Source: Rhizobium sophorae (GTDB taxonomy: Bacteria; Pseudomonadota; Alphaproteobacteria; Rhizobiales; Rhizobiaceae). Taken from it: 64,000 nucleotides of DNA. Under the pieces are notes generated by a model. The model was not told where the DNA came from. It saw only the letters and a program-made list of their open reading frames with translations, and ran no database searches. Shown in pieces: positions 26,358 to 35,223 of the stretch (position 1 is the first letter of the stretch; each line of letters opens with the position of its first letter). Made by a program: the position numbers and the translations under genes. The stretch is from positions 281,944 through 345,943 of the forward strand of contig NZ_JABFCN010000030.1 in the NCBI RefSeq assembly GCF_013087515.1, in the 5' to 3' direction.

Positions 26358-28289
26358 ATGAACCCTAACTTACGTAATTTCGCCTTGTGGGCGATCATAG
26401 CGCTTCTGCTGATCGCCCTTTTCAGTATGTTTCAGACGGCGCCGGCACAGACGGGCTCCCGCGAAATCCCTTATTCGCAGTTTCTGCGTGAGGTCGATGC
26501 GGGCCGTGTGAAGGACGTCGTGGTCACGGGCAACCGTCTCTCCGGAAGCTATGTTGAAAATGGCACCACCTTCCAGACCTATTCACCGGTGATCGACGAC
26601 AGTCTGCTCGATCGCCTGCAGTCGAAGAATGTCCTGGTTTCCGCCCGTCCTGAAACGGACGGCTCTTCGGGTTTCCTCAGCTATCTCGGCACGCTTTTGC
26701 CGATGCTTCTGATTCTCGGCGTTTGGCTGTTCTTCATGCGGCAGATGCAGGGCGGTTCGCGCGGGGCCATGGGCTTCGGCAAGTCCAAGGCCAAGCTGCT
26801 CACCGAAGCGCATGGCCGCGTGACCTTTGAAGACGTCGCCGGTGTCGACGAGGCCAAGCAGGATCTCGAGGAAATCGTCGAATTCCTGCGTGATCCGCAG
26901 AAGTTCCAGCGCCTCGGCGGCAAGATCCCGCGCGGCGTGCTGCTCGTCGGTCCTCCAGGCACCGGCAAGACGCTGCTCGCCCGCTCGGTTGCCGGCGAAG
27001 CCAATGTGCCCTTCTTCACCATTTCAGGTTCCGACTTCGTCGAAATGTTCGTCGGCGTCGGTGCAAGCCGTGTGCGCGATATGTTCGAGCAGGCGAAGAA
27101 GAATGCGCCCTGCATCATCTTCATCGACGAAATCGATGCCGTCGGCCGCCATCGCGGCGCCGGTCTCGGCGGCGGTAATGACGAACGCGAGCAGACGCTG
27201 AACCAGCTGCTGGTCGAAATGGACGGCTTCGAGGCGAATGAAGGCGTGATCCTGATTGCCGCTACCAACCGTCCCGACGTTCTTGACCCGGCGCTGCTGC
27301 GTCCCGGCCGTTTCGACCGTCAGGTCGTGGTGCCGAACCCCGACATCGTCGGCCGCGAGCGTATCCTCAAGGTGCATGCGCGCAACGTTCCGCTGGCGCC
27401 GAATGTCGATCTCAAGATCCTCGCCCGCGGTACGCCCGGTTTCTCCGGCGCCGACCTGATGAACCTCGTCAACGAAGCCGCCCTCATGGCCGCCCGCCGC
27501 AACAAGCGCGTCGTCACCATGCAGGAATTCGAGGACGCCAAGGATAAGATCATGATGGGCGCCGAGCGCCGTTCCTCGGCGATGACCGAGGCGGAAAAGA
27601 AGCTCACCGCTTACCATGAGGCCGGACACGCCATCACCGCGCTCAATGTCGCCGTCGCTGATCCGCTGCACAAGGCGACGATCATTCCGCGCGGCCGTGC
27701 GCTCGGCATGGTCATGCAGCTTCCCGAGGGCGACCGCTACTCGATGAGCTACAAGTGGATGGTTTCGCGCCTCTGCATCATGATGGGCGGCCGTGTTGCC
27801 GAAGAGCTCACCTTCGGCAAGGAGAACATCACTTCGGGTGCTTCCTCCGACATCGAGCAGGCGACCAAGCTTGCCCGCGCCATGGTCACGCAGTGGGGCT
27901 TCTCCGATCAGCTCGGTCAGGTCGCCTATGGCGAGAACCAGCAGGAAGTCTTCCTCGGCCACTCGGTTTCGCAGTCGAAGAATGTTTCGGAAGCAACCGC
28001 GCAGAAGATCGACAATGAAGTGCGCCGCCTGATCGACGAAGCCTATACCCAGGCCCGCACGATCCTGACGGAAAAGCACGACGAATTCGTCGCCCTTGCC
28101 GAAGGTCTGCTCGAATACGAGACGCTGACCGGCGAAGAGATCAAGGCGCTGATCCGCGGCGAAAAGCCTTCCCGCGATCTCGGCGATGATTCGCCGCCGA
28201 GCCGCGGCTCGGCTGTACCGAAGGCCGGCGCACGGCCTGCCACCAAGGGCGACGAGCCCGAAGGCGGCCTCGAACCGCAGCCGCATTGA
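26358..28289 (+). CDS. ftsH: ATP-dependent zinc metalloprotease FtsH
   Basis: A 643-residue membrane AAA+ protease that degrades misfolded membrane proteins and regulators. Two N-terminal membrane helices (residues about 8-26 and 105-130) flank a periplasmic domain; Walker A GPPGTGKT is near residue 199, Walker B FIDEID near 255, and the zinc site HEAGH near 420. ATG 26358 has GGGGAG upstream. A terminator follows. Confidence 0.98.
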   Translation: MNPNLRNFALWAIIALLLIALFSMFQTAPAQTGSREIPYSQFLREVDAGRVKDVVVTGNRLSGSYVENGTTFQTYSPVIDDSLLDRLQSKNVLVSARPETDGSSGFLSYLGTLLPMLLILGVWLFFMRQMQGGSRGAMGFGKSKAKLLTEAHGRVTFEDVAGVDEAKQDLEEIVEFLRDPQKFQRLGGKIPRGVLLVGPPGTGKTLLARSVAGEANVPFFTISGSDFVEMFVGVGASRVRDMFEQAKKNAPCIIFIDEIDAVGRHRGAGLGGGNDEREQTLNQLLVEMDGFEANEGVILIAATNRPDVLDPALLRPGRFDRQVVVPNPDIVGRERILKVHARNVPLAPNVDLKILARGTPGFSGADLMNLVNEAALMAARRNKRVVTMQEFEDAKDKIMMGAERRSSAMTEAEKKLTAYHEAGHAITALNVAVADPLHKATIIPRGRALGMVMQLPEGDRYSMSYKWMVSRLCIMMGGRVAEELTFGKENITSGASSDIEQATKLARAMVTQWGFSDQLGQVAYGENQQEVFLGHSVSQSKNVSEATAQKIDNEVRRLIDEAYTQARTILTEKHDEFVALAEGLLEYETLTGEEIKALIRGEKPSRDLGDDSPPSRGSAVPKAGARPATKGDEPEGGLEPQPH

Positions 28290-28309
28290 ACAACGGCACT
28301 TCCTTGACC

Positions 28310-28348
28310 AAGGCCGGATTTCCGAAGTGGGAGATCCGGCCTTTTCTA
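28310..28348 (+). terminator. Terminator after ftsH
   Basis: Stem AAGGCCGGAT (28310-28319) and ATCCGGCCTT (28334-28343), then a short T-run. Confidence 0.85.
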
Positions 28349-28530
28349 TTGGTAACGGGATATAATCATTTTTCTTGCTAATTTACGTGCCGTTCGCCGC
28401 ATTTTGTGGCATTCCGCTGAATTGAGGCAAGCATGAATCACGCTGTTGGATTGACGACAATCCACCGAAGCCGGATTCGCTTGGAACGGTGCGCTGCCTT
28501 GAATGGCGCGCGGAAAGCGCAGGAGTGCAG

Positions 28531-29883
28531 ATGAAAAGACGCTATTTCGGTACCGACGGCATTCGCGGCCAATCCAACGTCTTCCCGATGACGCCGGATC
28601 TCGCCATGCGGGTCGGCATTGCCGCCGGTACGATCTTCCGCCGCGGCAATCACCGCCACCGCGTCGTCATCGGCAAGGATACGCGCCTTTCCGGCTATAT
28701 GCTGGAGAACGCCATGGTCGCGGGCTTCACGGCCGCGGGCCTCGACGCCTTTATTCTCGGCCCGATCCCGACACCTGCTGTCGCCATGCTGACGCGCTCG
28801 CTGCGCGCCGATATTGGCGTGATGATCTCTGCGTCGCACAATCCTTACGAGGATAACGGCATCAAGCTTTTCGGCCCCGACGGTTACAAGCTTTCAGACG
28901 ACATTGAGGCCGAGATCGAGGATCTGCTCGAAAAGGACCTGAATGCGCAGCTCGCCAAATCCGACGATATCGGCCGCGCCAAGCGCGTCGACGGCGTGCA
29001 TGACCGTTATATCGAACATGCCAAGCGCACCCTGCCGCGCGATGTGACGCTGCAGGGTCTTAGGATCGCGATCGACTGCGCCAATGGAGCCGCCTACAAG
29101 GTGGCACCCGCCGTGCTCTGGGAGCTCGGCGCCGATGTCGTCACCATCGGCAATGAGCCGAACGGCACCAACATCAATCTCAATTGCGGCTCCACCAGTC
29201 CCGTCGCACTGCAGAAGAAGGTCGACGAGGTGCGCGCCGATATCGGCATCGCGCTCGACGGCGATGCGGACCGCGTCATCATCGTCGACGAGAACGGCTC
29301 GATCGTCGATGGCGACCAGCTGATGGCCGTCATTGCCGAGAGCTGGGCCGAGAGCCAGCAGCTGCGCGGCAATGGTATCGTTGCGACCGTCATGTCCAAT
29401 CTCGGCCTCGAGCGGTTCCTCGAGGACAAGGGCCTCGGCCTTGCCCGGACGAAGGTCGGTGACCGTTATGTCGTCGAGCATATGCGCCAGCACAATTACA
29501 ATGTCGGCGGCGAGCAGTCCGGCCACATCGTGCTTTCGGATTACGGCACGACCGGCGACGGTCTCGTCGCGGCGCTGCAGATCCTGGCCGCGGTCAAGCG
29601 TACCGGAAGGACTGTCAGCGAGGTCTGCCGCCGCTTCGAGCCGGTGCCGCAGCTCCTGCGCAATGTCCGCATCAGCGGCGGCAAGCCGCTCGAGGATATG
29701 CAGGTACAGAAGGCGATCGCCGACGCCGAAGCCGAGCTTGCCAGGAACGGCCGCCTCGTCATCCGCCCCTCAGGCACCGAGCCGCTGATCCGCGTTATGG
29801 CCGAGGGTGACGACCGCGCCCAGATCGAACGCATCGTCAACGAGCTGATCGGCACGATCTCGAACGTCCGGACCGCCGCCTGA
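28531..29883 (+). CDS. glmM: Phosphoglucosamine mutase GlmM
   Basis: A 450-residue alpha-D-phosphohexomutase that converts glucosamine-6-phosphate to glucosamine-1-phosphate for UDP-GlcNAc and cell wall synthesis. Catalytic serine is in ISASHNPYEDNG (residue about 102), the metal loop is DGDADRV (about 243), and the C-terminal phosphate site is RPSGTEPLIRVM. ATG 28531 has AGGAG upstream. Separated from ftsH by a terminator, so it may have its own promoter in 28350-28530. Confidence 0.97.
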   Translation: MKRRYFGTDGIRGQSNVFPMTPDLAMRVGIAAGTIFRRGNHRHRVVIGKDTRLSGYMLENAMVAGFTAAGLDAFILGPIPTPAVAMLTRSLRADIGVMISASHNPYEDNGIKLFGPDGYKLSDDIEAEIEDLLEKDLNAQLAKSDDIGRAKRVDGVHDRYIEHAKRTLPRDVTLQGLRIAIDCANGAAYKVAPAVLWELGADVVTIGNEPNGTNINLNCGSTSPVALQKKVDEVRADIGIALDGDADRVIIVDENGSIVDGDQLMAVIAESWAESQQLRGNGIVATVMSNLGLERFLEDKGLGLARTKVGDRYVVEHMRQHNYNVGGEQSGHIVLSDYGTTGDGLVAALQILAAVKRTGRTVSEVCRRFEPVPQLLRNVRISGGKPLEDMQVQKAIADAEAELARNGRLVIRPSGTEPLIRVMAEGDDRAQIERIVNELIGTISNVRTAA

Positions 29884-29903
29884 TTTTTTCGGGACGAAAT
29901 GTC

Positions 29904-29933
29904 AAAAGCCGGTACGCAAGTGCCGGCTTTTTC
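29904..29933 (+). terminator. Terminator after glmM
   Basis: Stem AAAAGCCGGTAC with GTGCCGGCTTTT around a GCAA loop, followed by T residues. Confidence 0.87.
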
Positions 29934-30153
29934 GTCATTGGCGCCTTCGGTTCGAAGATCCACGCCGGATGGACGACCACATATCAGTGACTTGCCAGCT
30001 TGGCTTCCGGTAGGGCGTCGCCAGCCGCACCATGTCGGGCGCGGTGAGCACCGACACGGCGCCCACGGAAATTTGCCGATGCCTTTGGTGACAGCGCTGT
30101 CAACCTCCACACGCGGATGTTACACGGCGGCGTTTGCATTCAAAGGAAATATC

Positions 30154-30393
30154 ATGAAAAAATTGGTGCGCCTGCTGCTGACGATCGCGCTCGCATTCGT
30201 CGTCTTCACCGGTTTCCGCTGGTATCGCTACATTTCCAACACCGACAGCCCCTATGATGAAATCGGCATCACGTTCAACAATGCCATGCCAGGCCCGATC
30301 AATGCCTGGGGCTGTGCCAAGCTCAAAACGACCTTTGGCAGCTCCTTGCCTCCGTACGGCTGCGCCGCCGAAAACGCGACGCAATGGAAGTGA
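30154..30393 (+). CDS. Small membrane or exported protein, unknown
   Basis: A 79-residue protein with an N-terminal membrane helix (residues about 5-22, RLLLTIALAFVVFTGF) and a short polar tail ending in two cysteines (WGCAKLKTTF and PYGCAAEN). AAAGGAAA lies upstream of the ATG. The paired cysteines suggest a disulfide in the periplasm. I do not recognise it. Likely a real small gene. Confidence 0.65.
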   Translation: MKKLVRLLLTIALAFVVFTGFRWYRYISNTDSPYDEIGITFNNAMPGPINAWGCAKLKTTFGSSLPPYGCAAENATQWK

Positions 30394-30689
30394 CGGGAGG
30401 ATTTGTCGATTGGAGCAGCCGATGTACCTGACGGCGGAGGAAGCCGACCCAGCGAGTTGACGGGGCGGGGTTCATGGCGCGGCAGCTGGCGGTCTTCGGT
30501 GAGTCCGGCGGCTGCCAACCTCAGCCTAGCTCCACCATATCGAGGAATTTACCGCCAATCTCTCTCTTAACGTTTCTTCCTATTTATAGTTAAGCAGCTT
30601 TTAACGTTTCCAATTCATTATCCATACGAAGCGTACCAGATTGGCGGCGATTGAGCCAGCCGACGTAACGGGATTTTGGAGTGGGATCC
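30394..30689. other. Intergenic region before the outer membrane protein gene
   Basis: About 296 bp. The right half (30540-30640) is AT-rich with TTAACG repeats and likely holds the promoter for the outer membrane protein gene. No coding or RNA gene is evident. Confidence 0.5.
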
Positions 30690-31526
30690 ATGAAAAGAAG
30701 CTTGTCCGGCGTTTTCGCCGCATTGTTGATCGCGACAAACGCTTATTCCGCGGATTTCGCTCCTGCCGAGCCTATTCCTGAGCAGCCGCCTGAAGTGACG
30801 GTCACCGAAGCCACCGGCTGGTATCTGCGCGGCGACGTCGGTTATGCCTTCACCGATTTGCGCGGCGCGCGCTACTTCCAGGGCAGTAACGCCACGGAAG
30901 TCAATTTCGACGACGCCGACCTCGACGACGCATGGACGATCGGCGGCGGTGTCGGCTATCAGATCAACAGCTATCTGCGCACCGATCTGACCTTCGACTA
31001 TCTCACCCAGGCGGATTTCAAGGGCTCGACGGTTGGGCAGTGCGGCTTTCCGCTGGTGGACTGCACCTCGAGCGACCGCTCTTCGCTGACAGCCTATACG
31101 CTGCTCGCCAACGCCTATGTCGATCTCGGCACCTACGGCTACGTCACCCCTTATGTCGGCGCTGGTATCGGTGGTTCCTACGTGAAGTGGAAGAACCTGC
31201 GCAACGTTGCCTGCGCCGATGACGGCAGCTTCTGCGACGACCAGGTCACCCATGGCGGCAAGGGCAACTGGCGCTTCACCTACGCGCTCATGGCCGGCGC
31301 CTCGATCGACGTGACCTGCAACGTCAAGGCTGACGTCGGTTACCGTTACCTGCATATCGACGGCGGCAACATGTTCGGTTATGCCGAAAACGGCGGCCCG
31401 GGCCGCGACAAGGGCCTCAGCGTCCACGAAGCCCGCGTCGGCGCCCGTTATCTCTTTGGCGGTTGCGCCCAGGCCAGCTACGAACCGCCGCCGGAAATCC
31501 CGCTGCAGCAGCCGGTCTACAAGTAA
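30690..31526 (+). CDS. Outer membrane beta-barrel protein
   Basis: A 278-residue protein with a signal peptide (residues 1-21, ending NAYSA) and alternating beta strands typical of Omp25/OprF-like barrels (GWYLRGDVGYAFTDL, TDLTFDYLTQADF, FTYALMAGASIDVTC, ARVGARYLFGG). Four to six cysteines (CGFPLVDC and VACADDGSFCDD) probably form loop disulfides. The Pro-rich stretch after the signal peptide may lie in the periplasm. Ends with a terminator. Substrate or role unknown. Confidence 0.85.
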   Translation: MKRSLSGVFAALLIATNAYSADFAPAEPIPEQPPEVTVTEATGWYLRGDVGYAFTDLRGARYFQGSNATEVNFDDADLDDAWTIGGGVGYQINSYLRTDLTFDYLTQADFKGSTVGQCGFPLVDCTSSDRSSLTAYTLLANAYVDLGTYGYVTPYVGAGIGGSYVKWKNLRNVACADDGSFCDDQVTHGGKGNWRFTYALMAGASIDVTCNVKADVGYRYLHIDGGNMFGYAENGGPGRDKGLSVHEARVGARYLFGGCAQASYEPPPEIPLQQPVYK

Positions 31527-31547
31527 GCCAGATCCCCCTGACACCAG

Positions 31548-31573
31548 AAGCCGCCCCAACCGGGCGGCTTTTC
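31548..31573 (+). terminator. Terminator after outer membrane protein gene
   Basis: Stem AAGCCGCCC (31548-31556) and GGGCGGCTT (31562-31570), then TTTT. Confidence 0.85.
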
Positions 31574-31659
31574 GTATTGCGGCCCTACCGCCCTGCGTCA
31601 AAATATGTCCCGACCGCGACACTTCGATCTTGACTATGACGCGCCGGATCCATACACAC

Positions 31660-31713
31660 GGCGGCGGGACACCCTTCCCCAACGAAGGGCTTTCTATCTG
31701 AGAGGATAGCATC
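31660..31713 (+). promoter_or_regulatory. serC leader RNA motif
   Basis: Two hairpins lie immediately before serC: CCCTTC (31672-31677) with GAAGGG (31684-31689), and CTATC (31694-31698) with GATAG (31705-31709). The second contains the GAGAGGA ribosome site between its arms. A conserved alphaproteobacterial RNA motif upstream of serC-serA is known (Corbino et al.), and this fits its position and layout. It probably controls translation of the serine operon. The exact ligand or trigger is not known. Confidence 0.6.
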
Positions 31714-32892
31714 ATGGCGAAGACCGCAAAGCCGGACATCCGTCCGCACAATACCCATTTTTCTTCTGGCCCCTGCTCGAAGCGTCCCGGTTGGTCGCTC
31801 GAAGTCCTTTCCGACGCGGCCCTTGGCCGTTCGCACCGCGCGAAGGTCGGCAAGGCCAAGCTTAAGCAGGCCATCGACCTTACCCGTGAAATTCTCGAAG
31901 TGCCGGCGGATTACCGCATCGGTATCGTTCCGGCGTCCGACACCGGCGCCGTCGAAATGGCGCTCTGGTCGCTGCTCGGCGAACGCGGCGTCGATATGCT
32001 CGCCTGGGAAAGCTTCGGCGCCGGCTGGGTCACCGATGTCGTCAAGCAGCTGAAGCTCAAGGATGTGCGCAAGCTCGAAGCCGGTTACGGCGAGCTTCCC
32101 GATCTCTCCGCCGTCGATTTCGACCGCGACGTCGTCTTCACCTGGAACGGCACCACCTCGGGCGTGCGCGTGCCGAACGCCGATTTCATCCCTGATAACC
32201 GCAAGGGCCTGACGATCTGCGACGCCACCTCGGCGGCTTTCGCGCAGGCACTCGATTTCGCCAAGCTCGACGTCGTCACCTTCTCGTGGCAGAAGGTTCT
32301 GGGCGGCGAGGGTGCCCACGGTGTCATCATTCTTTCGCCGCGCGCCGTCGAGCGTCTGGTCACCTATACGCCGGCCTGGCCGTTGCCGAAGATCTTCCGC
32401 ATGACCTCGGGCGGCAAGCTGACGGAAGGTATCTTCCAGGGCGAGACGATCAACACACCGTCGATGCTCTGCGTCGAGGACTATATCGATGCGCTTGTCT
32501 GGGCCAAGGGCCTCGGTGGCCTCAAGGGGCTGATCGCGCGTGCCGACGCCAATGCCAAGGTCATCCACGACTTCGTCGCGGCTAACGACTGGATCGCCAA
32601 TCTCGCCGTCAAGGCGGAAACGGCCTCCAACACCTCCGTCTGCCTGAAGATCGTCGACAAGGACATTGCAGCCCTTGACGACGACGGCCAGGCGAATTTC
32701 GCCAAGGGTCTGGTCGGCCTCTTGGAAAAAGAAGGCGTCGCCTATGACGTCGGCCACTACCGCGACGCGCCGTCCGGCCTGCGTATCTGGGCCGGCGCCA
32801 CGATCGAGGCATCCGACATGCGCAAGCTGATGCCTTGGCTTTCCTGGGCTTTCGAAACGCAGAAGGCGCAGATTGCTCAGGCGGCAGCCTGA
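31714..32892 (+). CDS. serC: Phosphoserine aminotransferase SerC
   Basis: A 392-residue PLP enzyme of the alphaproteobacterial branch (long N-terminus with NTHFSSGPCSKRPGW). It transfers an amino group from glutamate to 3-phosphohydroxypyruvate to make phosphoserine; the same enzyme class also serves pyridoxine synthesis. The PLP lysine is K194 in TFSWQKVLGGEGAHG. Followed by serA after about 80 bases, forming a serine operon. Confidence 0.96.
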   Translation: MAKTAKPDIRPHNTHFSSGPCSKRPGWSLEVLSDAALGRSHRAKVGKAKLKQAIDLTREILEVPADYRIGIVPASDTGAVEMALWSLLGERGVDMLAWESFGAGWVTDVVKQLKLKDVRKLEAGYGELPDLSAVDFDRDVVFTWNGTTSGVRVPNADFIPDNRKGLTICDATSAAFAQALDFAKLDVVTFSWQKVLGGEGAHGVIILSPRAVERLVTYTPAWPLPKIFRMTSGGKLTEGIFQGETINTPSMLCVEDYIDALVWAKGLGGLKGLIARADANAKVIHDFVAANDWIANLAVKAETASNTSVCLKIVDKDIAALDDDGQANFAKGLVGLLEKEGVAYDVGHYRDAPSGLRIWAGATIEASDMRKLMPWLSWAFETQKAQIAQAAA

Positions 32893-32973
32893 GGTGATCG
32901 CCTCCGGCTCCGCCATCGGGCGGAGCCCATTCCTGATTCATTCATCGCTGAACACTTTTTGAAGGAGGCCACA

Positions 32974-34569
32974 ATGGCACCTCGCGTTCTCGTATCCGAC
33001 GAATTGTCGGAAACCGCCGTCCAGATTTTTCGCGACCGCGGCGTCGAAGTCGATTTCGAACCGCAGCTCGGCAAGGATAAAGACCGTCTGCTCGAAGTCA
33101 TCGGCAAGTATGATGGCCTGGCCATCCGCTCCGCCACCAAGGTGACGGAAAAGATCATTGAGGGGGCGACGAACCTCAAGGTCGTCGGCCGGGCCGGCAT
33201 CGGTGTCGACAACGTCGATATTCCGGCCGCCTCGCGCCGCGGCATCATCGTGATGAACACGCCCTTCGGCAACTCGATCACGACGGCCGAACATGCGATC
33301 GCGCTGATGTTCGCCGTTGCCCGCCAGCTTCCGGCAGCCGATACCTCGACGCAGGCCGGCAAGTGGGAAAAGTCGAAATTCATGGGCGTCGAGATCACCG
33401 GCAAGACGCTCGGCGTCATCGGCGCCGGCAATATCGGCTCGATTGTCTGCGCCCGGGCCATCGGCCTGAAGATGCATGTCGTCGCCTACGATCCGTTCCT
33501 CTCCAAGGAGCGCGCCGAAGAGATGGGCGTCACCAAGGTCGAGCTGGAAGAGCTTTTCGCCCGGGCCGATTTCATCACGCTGCATGTGCCGATGACCGAC
33601 AAGACGCGCGGCATCCTCAACAAGGAAGCACTGGCAAAGACCAAGCCGGGTGTTCGCATCATCAACTGCGCCCGCGGCGGCCTGGTCGATGAGGCAGCGC
33701 TTGCGGAGGCCATCAAGTCGGGCCATGTCGCGGGTGCCGCCTTCGACGTGTTCGAGGTTGAGCCCGCCAAGGCGAGCCCGCTCTTCGGCTTGCCGAACGT
33801 CGTCTGCACGCCGCATCTCGGCGCCTCGACGACCGAGGCTCAGGAAAACGTCGCTTTGCAGGTGGCTGAACAGATGGCGGATTACCTCGTCAATGGTGCG
33901 GTCTCCAACGCCATCAACATGCCGTCGATCACGGCTGAGGAAGCGCCGATCCTGAAGCCCTTCATCCGCCTTGCCGATGTCCTCGGCGCCTTCGTCGGCC
34001 AGGTCACCGAAGAGCCGATCAAGGAAATTGAAATCCTCTATGACGGCATCACTGCCAACATGAACACGCGGGCACTGACGAGTGCTGTGCTCGCCGGCCT
34101 CATCCGCCCGCAGGTCGCCGACGTCAACATGGTTTCAGCGCCGATCATGATCAAGGAAAAGGGCATCGTGCTCTCCGAGGTCAAGCGCGACAAAACCGGT
34201 GTCTTCGACGGCTATATCAAGCTGACGGTGACGACGGAAAGCATGACGCGCTCGGTCGCCGGCACGGTGTTTTCGGACGGCAAGCCGCGCTTCATCCAGA
34301 TCAAGGGGATCAACCTCGATGCCGATGTCGGCTCGCACATGATCTATATCACCAATACCGACGTCCCCGGTATGATCGGCTTCATCGGCACGACGCTTGG
34401 TGCTGCCGGCGTCAACATCGCCAACTTCCAGCTCGGCCGTGACAAGCAGGGCGGCGACGCCATCGCACTGCTCTATGTCGACGGCAAGGTTGATGACGCC
34501 GTGCTTGCTGAGTTGACCGCCCACCAGGCGGTTCGCCAGGCAAAGCCGCTGACCTTCAATATCGACTAA
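32974..34569 (+). CDS. serA: Phosphoglycerate dehydrogenase SerA
   Basis: A 531-residue D-3-phosphoglycerate dehydrogenase, the first step of serine synthesis. The NAD site is GVIGAGNIGSIV (about residue 148), with catalytic residues in NCARGGLVDE and TPHLGASTTEAQ; an allosteric substrate-binding domain and a C-terminal ACT domain (VPGMIGFIGTTLGAAGVNIANF) complete the long form. Strong AAGGAGG upstream of ATG 32974. Confidence 0.97.
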   Translation: MAPRVLVSDELSETAVQIFRDRGVEVDFEPQLGKDKDRLLEVIGKYDGLAIRSATKVTEKIIEGATNLKVVGRAGIGVDNVDIPAASRRGIIVMNTPFGNSITTAEHAIALMFAVARQLPAADTSTQAGKWEKSKFMGVEITGKTLGVIGAGNIGSIVCARAIGLKMHVVAYDPFLSKERAEEMGVTKVELEELFARADFITLHVPMTDKTRGILNKEALAKTKPGVRIINCARGGLVDEAALAEAIKSGHVAGAAFDVFEVEPAKASPLFGLPNVVCTPHLGASTTEAQENVALQVAEQMADYLVNGAVSNAINMPSITAEEAPILKPFIRLADVLGAFVGQVTEEPIKEIEILYDGITANMNTRALTSAVLAGLIRPQVADVNMVSAPIMIKEKGIVLSEVKRDKTGVFDGYIKLTVTTESMTRSVAGTVFSDGKPRFIQIKGINLDADVGSHMIYITNTDVPGMIGFIGTTLGAAGVNIANFQLGRDKQGGDAIALLYVDGKVDDAVLAELTAHQAVRQAKPLTFNID

Positions 34570-34593
34570 GTTTTTACTCCCGAGGACATGAGA

Positions 34594-34626
34594 AACCCGG
34601 CGCTGGAAACGGCGCCGGGTTTTTTC
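34594..34626 (+). terminator. Terminator after serA
   Basis: Stem AACCCGGCGC (34594-34603) and GCGCCGGGTT (34612-34621), then a T-run. Confidence 0.9.
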
Positions 34627-34645
34627 GTGTCAGGAACCGATGAAT

Positions 34646-34727
34646 CTTAAAGCGCGTCGCGCTTTAAGTCGTTATTTGATGCATGTCGTGGCCCCAAAAC
34701 CGCTGCACACTTTTGGGCGACATGCAT
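34646..34727. repeat. Rhizobial intergenic palindromic repeat
   Basis: Two palindromes in tandem: CTTAAAGCGCG (34646-34656) with CGCGCTTTAAG (34658-34668), and ATGCATGTCG (34679-34688) with CGACATGCAT (34718-34727) around a CCCCAAAA...TTTTGGGC inner stem. It overlaps nothing essential and abuts the 3' end of the small minus-strand gene. Such elements are common in Rhizobium and Agrobacterium chromosomes. Confidence 0.75.
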
Positions 34728-34993
34728 TAGTGGTGCCGGCGTTTTCGGCGGAGGATTTTGCCGAAACGGGCGGCATCGTCTTCAGCCTTGGTGCGGTGAA
34801 GGAAAGCGAGCCTGCTGCCGTCGAGACCCTGGAAGAATTCGTCCCAGGATATCTCTTCCTGCGTTTCAGAGGAAAAATCGACGCGGACGGTTTCGCTGTC
34901 CGGCGCGTTCTTGATGCGGGCGGGATGGCCGCCGCGCGCCTCGATCCAATGTCTGATCCTGCTGTAATCCGTCGTCGTGCCGAACCTGCCCAT
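34727..34993 (-). CDS. Small conserved hypothetical protein
   Basis: An 88-residue protein. RHWIEARGGHPARIKN and EEISWDEFFQGLDGSRLAFLHR match a small rhizobial family that I recall being mislabelled as a glucan branching enzyme in some genomes. No signal or membrane segment. A strong GAGGAGGG site precedes the ATG. Function unknown. Its stop falls at the edge of the palindromic repeat. Confidence 0.75.
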   Translation of the reverse strand: MGRFGTTTDYSRIRHWIEARGGHPARIKNAPDSETVRVDFSSETQEEISWDEFFQGLDGSRLAFLHRTKAEDDAARFGKILRRKRRHH

Positions 34994-35223
34994 GAAGCCC
35001 TCCTCAACAATTCGAATGCGACATCGATCACCCGCAACGCACGATCGACGGGATTGTTCCAGGACGCCCAGATTATTTTATCGAGGGCGAGATCGTGACA
35101 GCAGACCGCCGCTTTGCACATTCTGAAGGCGGAAGCCTAAAGTTTAACCTTAATTATGATTCTGATTTTATTTAACTTTTCTCGCTATACCCTGACATCG
35201 GCATCAACCGCACGCGAATTTCC

